Below, piece by piece: positions 1 to 7,752 of a stretch of 21,025 nt of DNA (its first letter is position 1; each line of letters begins with the position of its first letter). The DNA comes from Amoeboradix gromovi (Eukaryota; Sanchytriomycota; Sanchytriomycetes; Sanchytriales; Sanchytriaceae), in NCBI GenBank assembly GCA_018985225.1, contig JADGIF010000096.1, positions 1 through 21,025 of the forward strand. The letters are read 5' to 3'. Below the pieces are notes generated by a model. The model made no database searches. It saw nothing but the letters and a program-made list of their open reading frames with translations, and had not been told where the DNA came from. The position numbers and the translations under genes are program-made.

Positions 1-77
1 ACGCTCATTGATTCCATGAAGAATATCAAATATTTAGGCTATAGGAAAAATCTGGAAAAATCTTGAAATGATACAAA
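1..77. repeat. Left arm of a 77-bp perfect inverted repeat
   Basis: Bases 1-77 are the exact reverse complement of 1615-1691; I compared them base by base and found no mismatch, with identity ending at base 78. The arm reaches the first base of the window, so the repeat may continue to the left. The right arm runs straight into the Fanzor remnant and is itself similar to 2307-2412. This arm may therefore be the edge of an oppositely oriented copy of the same element lying outside the window (inference). Confidence 0.95.
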
Positions 78-549
78 GTCATCCCGTTTCTGCTCTGGAT
101 AGTCATCGAATAGCATCCGCAGAATTAGGCAATTAGTATCCTTTTGGTTTCCTGAGGTTTGGAATATTTTGGCTATGGACATTTGGAGTTATTTGATATG
201 GTTGAGCAAAAAGAATATCAAGCATTAGCTGAGATACAAAACTCTAGAAAGAAGTCAGACAAGCGCTAAGCATAGACTAGTTTTTCATTTGATTTTAAAT
301 AATTTTATTACTGCGTTCTACCGCAATCAGTAATGACCACCTCGAAGTAGATTGTTAAATTCACATCTCTGTCATAGGCTGCATAAAAGTGGTAACACTG
401 GTGGAGCCTTGGACCTCAAAGCGATCTCTGATTGCCAGTATATATGCCGCTACGCCCATGACCGCAGAAAGCATTCTGGATGTAAATTGTCGTACTACTT
501 TAATTCGATGCCATCATATTATTTTTGATTGGTCTGTAGGTCAATATAA
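78..549. other. Non-genic stretch inside the inverted repeat
   Basis: Between the left repeat arm and the coiled-coil gene I see no recognisable gene. A 60-codon GTG-initiated frame at 389-571 overlaps the next gene start. An overlapping Cys/His-containing frame runs through about 372-530. Neither resembles a family I know. The stretch may hold the promoter of the coiled-coil gene or worn transposon sequence. Confidence 0.4.
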
Positions 550-719
550 ATGGAAACTATTTCCCAAATGATGGCAATTTTGAACAAAAATACGGAGATT
601 GAAGATGGACAAAAATTGATAGGAATGCTATTGGAGGTCGCTAATTGTAGTGACTCTCTTGCAGCTAGAATTGCATGTTTAAAATCAGATGTCAAGGATT
701 TCTCATTTTACCAGATTAG

Positions 720-1092
720 AGACATTGATGATTTGAAACTCAGACACATCAAAGAAACTGATGATTTGAATGCTGAGATTGATGATTTGAAAATCAGACA
801 CATCAAAGAAACTGATGATTTGAATGCTGAGATTGATGATTTGAAAATCAGACGCATTAAAGAGGTTGATGATTTGAAAACCAGACGCATTAAAGAGGTT
901 GATAATTTGAAAGCTGAGATTGATGATTTGAAAGCTGAGATTGATGATTTGAAAGCTCAGATTGATGATTTAAAAATCAGACGCATTACTGAGATTGATG
1001 ATTTGAAAGCTGAGATTGATGATTTGAATGCTGAGATTGATGATTTGAAAATCAGACACAATAAAGAAACTGATGATTTGAAAGCTGAGATT
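720..1092 (+). repeat. Tandem 21-bp/33-bp coding repeats (DDLKxxI)
   Basis: Units beginning gatgatttgaaa recur every 21 or 33 bases, encoding 7- and 11-residue coiled-coil periods. Near-identical neighbouring units, for example 910-970, suggest expansion by slippage or unequal exchange. Two more units follow the LTR at 1394-1460. Confidence 0.9.
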
Positions 1093-1393
1093 TGTTCGGA
1101 TCCTCACTCGGATCTATTGCTATTTCGCTAACTCGAGGTGAAGTAGAGTTGGAAGTCATAAGTTGTTTTTACTAAAGGAATTGTTCCTAGTTATAGTTTT
1201 CCACGATCACGGTGCTTACCAGTGATCGCATCTTATTCGTCTCCTAGGTCTTCTGTAACCTATGAGATATTTATCTGATTGAACTCCAGGTCCACAACTA
1301 TATTAGCAGGGACTGTGTAATCCTGTGACCTGACAGGGTCTCAACAGTTCCCTCATCGGACAGATACTCAGCAACCTTGTTGAGTTCATAACA
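1093..1393. mobile_element. Solo LTR (301 bp) with 5-bp target duplication
   Basis: The segment begins TGTTCGGATCC and ends CATAACA, giving the canonical TG...CA ends and a short TGTT/AACA terminal inversion. It is flanked on both sides by AGATT (1088-1092 and 1394-1398), a 5-bp target site duplication typical of LTR retrotransposon integrase. No gag or pol sequence lies between, so this is a solo LTR left by LTR-LTR recombination. It interrupts the coiled-coil frame, which continues in the same phase on the far side. The superfamily (Ty1/copia or Ty3) cannot be told from the LTR alone. Confidence 0.92.
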
Positions 1394-1614
1394 AGATTGA
1401 TGATTTGAAAGCTGAGATTGATGATTTGAAAACCAGACACATTAAAGAGATTGATGACTTCAAAGCTGATCACAAAAAAAAAGTTGATAGCTTGATGTTT
1501 AAGTTGGACAATGCCGTCTCGGACACGCGATCTCTTCAAACAGATTCTCGTGGTACTGACAATACAGCTCGATTGTTTCTTGAACAAATCATTTATCGCG
1601 AATTAGTATGCATT

Positions 1615-1691
1615 TTTGTATCATTTCAAGATTTTTCCAGATTTTTCCTATAGCCTAAATATTTGATATTCTTCATGGAATCAATGAGCGT
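1615..1691. repeat. Right arm of the 77-bp inverted repeat
   Basis: Exact reverse complement of 1-77. Unlike the left arm, its outer flank is visible: it leads directly into the Fanzor remnant. The arm plus its flank (about 1619-1715) aligns with 2307-2412, including a block near gaatcaa...gtaatcc.gaat.tgt. This shows the arm is part of a repeated element rather than a simple transposon terminus. Confidence 0.93.
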
Positions 1692-2160
1692 AATCCTGAA
1701 TATGTCAAATCCAAAGAAATAACCAACAGGTACAGCATACATTAATCAACGCTGAGGAACTGGCCCAAGCATGGAACAATTAGTTGTCTTTCGACGCCAT
1801 GAAGCGATTTCTCTACAATTTATTCAAAGAACGCTTGAAGTTCAAGTGTAAGCAAAGAGGAAAGACGATGGTTGAATGTAATGAAGCATTTACTAGTCAG
1901 ACATGTACAAGTTGTGGTACTCTAAAAAACCAACTTAGACACCTGACCCTGTGCAAAGTGTCATTTGAAAATAGAGACCATATGGCAGCAAGGAACATAT
2001 ACATCAAGTATCTGCATCCTTATTCAATCCCGCCTTACGGTAGTGCAGGCGTGAGCAATCACTGTAACGGAGCATCTAGCATTGCTAGTTTCTCTGTGGA
2101 AATTCTCGATTTTCTCGGAAATCAGGACTTTTAACGAGGAGTAAAATGGAGTAAATTATA
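1692..2160 (+). pseudogene. Decayed Fanzor (TnpB-like) C-terminal remnant, copy A
   Basis: The frame 1784-2134 (TTG first codon, in-frame TAG just before it at 1781) encodes the C-terminal end of an OrfB/TnpB-type RNA-guided nuclease of the eukaryotic Fanzor group. Visible are the NEAFTSQTC block, the zinc-ribbon pair CTSC (C41, C44) and the ENRDHMAARNI block carrying the RuvC-III aspartate (D65). In the second zinc pair C57 is kept but the expected partner is Ser60, so the ribbon is broken. The same frame is readable upstream (EELAQAWNN) before the TAG. The RuvC-I and -II parts are missing. Fanzors are RNA-guided nucleases carried by eukaryotic transposons, whose guide RNA comes from the 3' end of the element. 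This copy is inactive. Confidence 0.8.
2108..2123 (+). other. Hairpin near the 3' end of Fanzor copy A
   Basis: GATTT (2108-2112) pairs with AAATC (2119-2123) around a 6-base loop. The equivalent place in copy B (2492-2507) and copy C (10724-10740) also forms five pairs, with changed bases. Two other small hairpins lie just upstream in copy A: 2031-2035 with 2047-2051, and CTAGC/GCTAG at 2076-2088. Fanzor guide RNAs derive from this part of the element, so a relic of that RNA is possible. Confidence 0.4.
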
Positions 2161-2306
2161 CAACTACAAGTTGAGCACTGGATCCAACACAAGTCAATAA
2201 ACGACGCTCTTCTTAACTGTTTTCTTGTCCTTCTTCCAAGTCTCATCACTCTTCCTGAAGTATTGGTGCAGTCAGTCTATATTTCATAATTGACAATTTT
2301 TTCGTG

Positions 2307-2545
2307 ATTTCATTACATTTTTCTGATTTCCCAACAGTTTAAATACTCATTTTTCTTCCTTTTCGCAAATGGCAAATGAATCAAGTGTTGTAATCCCGAA
2401 TGTGTTAATCTAATGAAATATATAAAAGTAATTCCTTCTCACGGTAGTAAAAGTTTGAGAAATTGCTGTAACGGAGCGAGTAGCATCGTCGGATTTTCTC
2501 GCAAATTCAGACTTTTAACAAGTGAAGGGCAATAAATATAGAGAA
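2307..2545 (+). mobile_element. Fanzor element, internally deleted copy B
   Basis: Bases 2307-2412 align with 1619-1715 (repeat arm plus start of copy A). Bases 2437-2545 align with the 3' tail of copy A at 2034-2160; both carry an acggtagt block, ctgtaacggagc and a shared end near cttttaac. The nuclease-coding middle is absent, so this is a short, diverged deletion derivative in direct orientation. It has no useful reading frame. About 145 bases (2161-2306) between copies A and B show nothing recognisable. Confidence 0.7.
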
Positions 2546-2633
2546 ATCTGAACAACTGAGTGTTCAAAATTTTATCAGAAGACTCCTTTATGCATTTTAC
2601 ACGGGCCTCTCTTTAGACCTAAAGATTACATTT

Positions 2634-3085
2634 GGGACATCAAATATAAAAACTGTACTAACTTTCTGTAACAATTTGGAACATTATTTAAGAGGCGAGT
2701 GGACATTCAGCTAGTTGCGGAGTTGACGAGTATAAAAGGAAAATAAATATTCTGCACAGCTATTCTCTTACTCTTTCATCCAATCTTTCTTTCAAATAAA
2801 ATATCACTATTACACTTCAAAGAAATAGATAAGAGTAATGATGTTAGTACAACATTACAAATTGACTCTAGAAAAGAGTACCGTCTAAGAAAATGCACCT
2901 TTTGCTTAGATGCTCAAAGACCTTAATTGAAAAAGATGCAGGGTCTTCTAGTTTTATTATGAAGAGGGGATTGAAAGTAATGAAAGAAAATTGGTATAAT
3001 AGAAGACCCTTTATTAATGATAGCATTTCTTCCTTATGGAGCACCTTTAAAAACGAGTTAGTCTAGTTGTTATATTTGGTGTCCC
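2634..3085. mobile_element. MITE copy A (GGGACA...TGTCCC inverted ends)
   Basis: The element starts GGGACATCAAATATAAAAAC and ends with its imperfect reverse complement (...TTGGTGTCCC), giving about 30-bp terminal inverted repeats with four mismatches. It has no transposase frame and fits a non-autonomous DNA transposon. The first 197 bases match the copy at 20798-21025. The last part, from about 2892, and both ends match the shorter copy at 14757-15042. I see no convincing target duplication (left flank acattt, right flank atatat). It carries a tataaaagg box at about 2731 and lies about 107 bp upstream of the next gene's first ATG. A GGGTCTTCTA/TAGAAGACCC pair (2941-2950, 3000-3009) can form an internal stem. 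Confidence 0.85.
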
Positions 3086-3191
3086 ATATATTGATTGGCA
3101 CTCCTCATTGTATATAATAAAAAATTTTGGAACCTGAATTGTTTTGGAATATTTAGCTAAAATTTCATACGAAAACCCAGATTTTGAAAGC

Positions 3192-3929
3192 ATGGTGGGC
3201 CTTTTAATATTTGGAGCCAGCTGGTGTTTGTTTACTGAGTCTCTTTTTCAATGTTACATTGTATTTCGAGAAAAACAAAGCCGAATATTTTTATTTTCAG
3301 CTCTAGGACTATTTTGTGGAATATCTTGCATGTGCTTGAGTGTTCTCCATTCCTATTATGATTTTAGATTTGTCATGTACACTGTTTTCTTTTCAGTTAG
3401 CTGGTTGTTAATGGTTCAAAGTGCAACCTGGATTTATTACGCTCGAGTTAAATCGCTGGGCATTATATCCAAATTTGATTACTACATGAAATATGTGCCA
3501 GCAGGAATATTGATATTCCAAGTTCCATTTGTTGTCCTTTTTAATCTTCAGCCAATATTTTCAACATTAGATCCATATTTATATCTTCTCGAAACATTAG
3601 TGAACTGCGCAATTTTAGTTGGTGAAATAATACTTTATATCTCCTTGGTGTACAAACTGATCGATATTTTCGAATATCGTCAAAAAACTAAAAAAATGTT
3701 AATCGTCGAAATTAGCTTTGCCTTAATGTTAACATTAGTTTTAGACATTCTGGTTATTACACTCCAGATACTCGGAATACAGTTATATATTTTTATCCGC
3801 TCCTTCTCTTATATTGTGAGAATCGCCTTGGTCGTAAGGTTTTTTGATGACTTGATATTTGAACTAGAAAACACTAGACATCGAGTGCACATAAGTGATA
3901 GTAAAGATTTCATAGTAAATAACCTGTAA
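3192..3929 (+). CDS. Seven-helix integral membrane protein, unknown
   Basis: The protein is 245 aa from the first ATG; the frame stays open to a TTG at 3144, which I did not use. It is almost wholly hydrophobic, with about seven predicted membrane helices. These start near residues 2, 32, 57, 96, 130, 167 and 195, with short polar loops and a hydrophilic C-terminal tail (LENTRHRVHISDSKD). The number and spacing of helices recall small 7TM receptor-like proteins, but I see no DRY, NPxxY or other diagnostic motif, so a receptor role is only a guess. The upstream region is the end of MITE copy A, which may supply its promoter. No introns are needed. Confidence 0.65.
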   Translation: MVGLLIFGASWCLFTESLFQCYIVFREKQSRIFLFSALGLFCGISCMCLSVLHSYYDFRFVMYTVFFSVSWLLMVQSATWIYYARVKSLGIISKFDYYMKYVPAGILIFQVPFVVLFNLQPIFSTLDPYLYLLETLVNCAILVGEIILYISLVYKLIDIFEYRQKTKKMLIVEISFALMLTLVLDILVITLQILGIQLYIFIRSFSYIVRIALVVRFFDDLIFELENTRHRVHISDSKDFIVNNL

Positions 3930-4098
3930 CATAACTTACATCTGCCTTATTTACATATTTTCACCTTGAAAACGAAAGTTACAAATCTACAAAGTAGACA
4001 TCGAATATAAACTAGACCAAGCGTTTTAAACTAATCTCCATATAACATAGTACAAATTCAAATCAAAGTATATCTGGCCTGTATAGAGCCACTTTTGA

Positions 4099-5118
4099 AT
4101 GCTACAGGTTTATCAGGTTGAATTTGATTACATTCCGGCTAAATCAGACGAGCTTCCGCTGACTAAGAATCAATACTTGTCTGTACTAGTTGCAGAGAGT
4201 GACGATTGGTGGGTGACGTATAATCTGAATAAACAACAAATTGGATGGACTCCAATAAATTTTTTAAAAAAGGTGGAATACGCGATTTATATCTGCGAAT
4301 ATGAGTATATATCTCAAAGTGATGACGAATTAACCATCAGAGAGGGTGATACAATCTATGTATTAGAAAGAGACACTAATACCGAAGGGTGGTACTTTGT
4401 TATGGTTGAAACATTCAATTGCAGTGTCGAGCTGCTCGTGCAGGAACATGGTCTTAAATATACAATGTATAAAGTTGGCCTAGTACCTTCAAATTTTATT
4501 ACTGCCAAGCCAAAACCAAAGGTACCTACTGGTGCCGTCGGATTACCAAAAGCAGGTACAGTGAAGTTAAAGACAGTCTCAACAACCCCGATCCGGGACC
4601 AACCCGACGAGTTACCACAAATGGCTTCCAAAACCAGTGTATCCGCTATTTCAGATTCTAATAAATCAGCGACAGTCAAAAAGAATTCTGCAATTATTAG
4701 CCCTACTGAAAAGACAGCAACTGTTAAAAAGTACACACCATCTTTGGTTCAAGTCTCTACAGCTCCTCCAACAAACCCTCAACCTACCCGTAAGGATGAT
4801 TCTGCTAAATCAGTTAAAGAAGACTTCCCAACAAAGGAGTCTTATTCTGCACCTCGCAGCGAGAAACGTAAGTCAGTTCTTGCTGATCACAAGTCAGCCA
4901 GTGAGATACTTGATGTTGCTAATTCTTCGAGTGTCCCAAACTCTACGACCACTTCCAGCAAAGCTACTAAAACTGTCAAGGAAATAGGAACTCAGACCGG
5001 TAACTTAGATCCTAAAACTGTTGAAGAATTGCATTGGTATATTGATGATCAATTATTGTCAATAAAATCCGAAATGTTTGTTGAACTGGAAAAGATGCGA
5101 AAATCAATAAAAAAATAA
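4099..5118 (+). CDS. Two-SH3-domain protein, Sla1-like N-terminus
   Basis: The protein is 339 aa. SH3-1 spans residues about 3-56, with ALYDY-equivalent VEFDY, the DDWW tryptophan pair and IGWTPINFL. SH3-2 spans about 61-134, with YEYISQSDDELTIREGD, GWYF and VGLVPSNF, plus a long insert before the last strand as in Sla1-type SH3 domains. Then comes a low-complexity Ser/Thr/Lys/Pro-rich linker (about 140-290). The end is a helical, likely coiled-coil tail (VEELHWYIDDQLLSIKSEMF...) that could oligomerise. Tandem SH3 domains of this kind bind proline-rich actin and endocytosis regulators. It is far shorter than yeast Sla1 (over 1,200 aa) and lacks its other domains, so orthology is not claimed. 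It converges on AASS, with only 8 bp between stop codons. Confidence 0.8.
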   Translation: MLQVYQVEFDYIPAKSDELPLTKNQYLSVLVAESDDWWVTYNLNKQQIGWTPINFLKKVEYAIYICEYEYISQSDDELTIREGDTIYVLERDTNTEGWYFVMVETFNCSVELLVQEHGLKYTMYKVGLVPSNFITAKPKPKVPTGAVGLPKAGTVKLKTVSTTPIRDQPDELPQMASKTSVSAISDSNKSATVKKNSAIISPTEKTATVKKYTPSLVQVSTAPPTNPQPTRKDDSAKSVKEDFPTKESYSAPRSEKRKSVLADHKSASEILDVANSSSVPNSTTTSSKATKTVKEIGTQTGNLDPKTVEELHWYIDDQLLSIKSEMFVELEKMRKSIKK

Positions 5119-5126
5119 AACTGGTT

Positions 5127-7752
5127 TTACTCTTTAACAACTTGCTCTGTAAACCTTATTCCTTCTTTGTATAGCTCTGTATTGACTGGCTCGTATATTT
5201 CTTTAGCCATGGGTCCAATTACACCTCTTGCTGTAATCGTATTGTTTAATATCAACTGCACTGCTATAGCACATGGAGTTCCTACAGTATATGCCATAGC
5301 TGAGTGCCTGTCGTCACCGTATCTAATCAAACTTGAACTTATGACTTCCTTTCTTCTATCTGGCCATTCTACTTTAATTATATGACTCATCGCTACCATA
5401 TCCCTTTCTCCCTTCTTGTATGCTAATTTGTGCTGCAAATGGTTGGCCAATGCGTCTATCCGCGAACAGTCTAAATGTAACGGCTCATTATTGAACATTC
5501 CCAATCTGCATTAAGATAAATTACTGTTTTAGGTCATTGTAGACCTGCATGCCATAGTTGTGCTTCAATTCGTCGACACTGCTGGTCTCTTTTACTATCG
5601 ACGCCCAGCTTTGACCATGCGAAAGTAATTGTTGGGTCAAAAGTTTGTAATCAACAAACACCTGCATCAACTGGCAAAATCCTTTATATCGTAGTGTGCC
5701 CCGAAACATTACATTTAAATCTTCCAGTTTCAGCTGGTATTGATCCACATATGAAAGTGAGTTTCTATTTGGTATTCCCTCCATTGCAAAACCTTTAAAT
5801 ATATTAATTGGCATTGGTTTCTTTAGTATATTGGTGGAATCAACTATCTTGTTTTCTAATTTGTAAATTGCGTTGTTTAGACTAGCTGAAAGTACCCCTT
5901 TAGGTGACCAACTGAACTTGTATCCCAGCGGAGTATTGCTAAACTCTGGTGCCGGCAAGCCACCGCACCAACTTTCAAAATGAGTGATCTTTCCTTTCAT
6001 GCTAATTATATCATCTATCAACTGACGAGCACTAGTGTGGTCAATCCCCGGATCTAATCCCATCTCATTCAAAAACGTTAAACCCAGTGATTTGGCTTGA
6101 TCGTTCAGCTTACGCATCTCTTCAGATATATACGATGCGCTCACAAAGTGCTTACGTTTTCTTAGGCACGAATTAGCAATAGCAACATGATACAGTGCTG
6201 GTACTAAAGAAACTGCAATGTCACTCTCCTCAATCACTCTATCAACTAGCTGCTCATTGCTCACATCACAACTGATGATATGAATACGATCTGTAGGCAT
6301 GTATTTCTTAATTTGTTGTTTCATTAAATTAGCTTCTTTAACTTTATTTGTGGCCAAAGTAATACTGTTGGATGGATCCTTTAGTAAATATTCGACAAGA
6401 GGTTGTACTACCATTCCACTTCCGAATACTATAATTTGATTAATCTTCTTATTGTCCATAGATTTATTCAAATAATCAAAATCAGGCATAAGAAGCCCAT
6501 TCTTGACTATGGTAGCATTTTCAAATATCTTTGGTTTATATTCCAACAACAGCGGTAACAGCTTACTGCTAAAATACTCTGATGATTCTCTTGGCAACTC
6601 ACTTGGCAGAATGTCTACACTTGAGATCATTACACCTTCGGAATCCAATTGCCTATGCTCTGTCTTAGTATCCACATCATATATAAAATAAGGATCATCT
6701 ATGGTACTAGCTCTAGGCATAAACTCCAAGCTACCTAATGGGTCGCAAGTTATATCAACAAGGGTTAGCATTTTATTGTTCATTTTCCAGTTAGCATACA
6801 GCTGTTGTGCCTGGTTTAATGTAACTAATCTAGGGTAGTTTTTGTCCCAATAATGGCCAGTCACCAGCATACTACAAAACGGAGCTATGGTTTTATGAAA
6901 AATTGATTTGTAGTGATGTGGATTATCATAGAAATCTAATTTATTGAACTCATTGCCTTGCTTATGAACTATATAGTCAGAGGAATCAATATTGCAGGCA
7001 AAGATTGTATAAGGATCCTTGGGAAGGTTGTCTAATTCCTCTGGAAGAACAAATCTATGATTTAAATGAGAGAAGATTGACATTGCACCTTGGCTAACAC
7101 TGCCTTTGCCAGTGAAGACTACAGTGAATGGAAGTAATTCAGAAGGAAGACCGTTAGTTTTTATGTACTCATTAACACGCTGTACATCTAAACGAATATT
7201 TTCTAGTCTAGAATACTGATGGCATTGACTAAGCCACATAAAAGGGGTCCAATAACCGAGACCTAGTAGTCTCTTACCCAACGCTTGTAACCCGTTAATC
7301 ATACCAGCGTAACCCGCAAAAGTACCAAATTGAACTAATCTTTTGCCCTGTTCTGGTCCCTCTAATTGAGTTAGTAGTTCATAGTCTATTAGTGTGCATT
7401 TGCGATGAATAAAGGCTTTAAGCATGTTCATATTGTAAGGCTGCCCTTTGTGGGTGTGCGAAAAAATTAAATATTTAGATTGCGGAATAATTTCATGAAT
7501 AGCTACTTCTTTAATCCCTATTATTAGATCGCAGCTCTGCAAATTATCCGTGATTGTAGCTCCGGCATCGGAATACATCTTATTGCTGAAAACTCTTGTC
7601 TGGCTGGATTCAACACTTATTTTGTTTCCATTACTGATCAGTTCCTTGCACGCATCTGGAGTTAACGCAGCTCTTCTTTCCCATATGGTTTTAGTTTCAC
7701 TACGTAGACCTATATGCAAATGTTTAGCAAAATAACTAAGCATGTGGGACAT
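5127..7752 (-). CDS. AASS: Bifunctional lysine-ketoglutarate reductase/saccharopine dehydrogenase
   Basis: Joined exons 7752-5525 and 5505-5127 give 868 aa (human AASS is 926). The N-terminal half (to about 430) is the lysine-ketoglutarate reductase, with SETKTIWERRAALTP at the start and GTFAGYAGMINGLQALGKRLL. The C-terminal half is saccharopine dehydrogenase, with a Rossmann motif (VFGSGMV, about 442-448), LGLDPGIDHTSA, CGGLPAPEFSNTPLGYKFSW near 596 and HSAMAYTVG near the end. Together they degrade lysine through saccharopine to aminoadipate semialdehyde and glutamate, usually in mitochondria; a short N-terminal extension could be a targeting peptide. The open frame stops at 5521, but removing the 19-nt intron 5506-5524 restores LKQLGMFNNEP, matching the family's LGLL..E block. 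Start: ATG at 7752 just before the conserved N-terminus. Confidence 0.95.
5506..5524 (-). other. 19-nt spliceosomal intron in AASS
   Basis: On the minus strand the segment reads gtaatttatcttaatgcag, with GT...AG ends and a cttaat branch-like motif close to the acceptor. It splits a Gln codon (CA|A). It contains an in-frame TAA, and its length is not a multiple of three. Only its removal joins the two parts of saccharopine dehydrogenase in one frame with family-like sequence across the joint. cDNA would settle it. Confidence 0.85.

Larger units (their letters stand above)
550..1653 (+). pseudogene. Coiled-coil repeat protein gene split by a solo LTR
   Basis: The frame opens at ATG 550 and encodes about 60 ordinary residues, then a long run of heptad (DDLKAEI) and 11-residue (DDLKIRHIKET type) coiled-coil repeats, mirrored in DNA as 21-bp and 33-bp tandem units. 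At 1093 an LTR interrupts it and brings a stop at 1129-1131. The same coiled-coil frame resumes after 1398. LTR plus duplicated target is 306 bp, a multiple of three, so the two halves are in register and were one gene. The downstream part ends at 1653, inside the right arm of the inverted repeat, so the last codons come from repeat sequence. No family is recognisable beyond the coiled coil. Function is unknown, and the gene may be cargo of the surrounding repeat-bounded unit. Confidence 0.75.

Noticed and set aside
389-571. 60-codon GTG-initiated open frame overlapping the coiled-coil start
   Set aside because: No motif, no ATG start, and an overlapping frame looks equally good; not supported as a gene.
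708-890. Minus-strand open frame opposite the coiled-coil repeats
   Set aside because: Mirror of a repetitive coding frame; its residues simply reflect the 21-bp repeat.
720-1092. Regular 21-bp repeats that could suggest a CRISPR-like array
   Set aside because: Units are contiguous, translate as coiled-coil heptads in one frame and have no unique spacers; this is a coding tandem repeat.
2634-3085. Interpretation of the GGGACA repeat as an LTR (it has a TATA box and AATAAA-like motifs)
   Set aside because: The ends are about 30-bp inverted repeats without TG...CA and without a 4-6 bp duplication, fitting a MITE better.
4376-4500. Possible short intron within the second SH3 domain
   Set aside because: The frame is open, candidate lengths break the frame, and Sla1-type SH3 domains have a similar insert.
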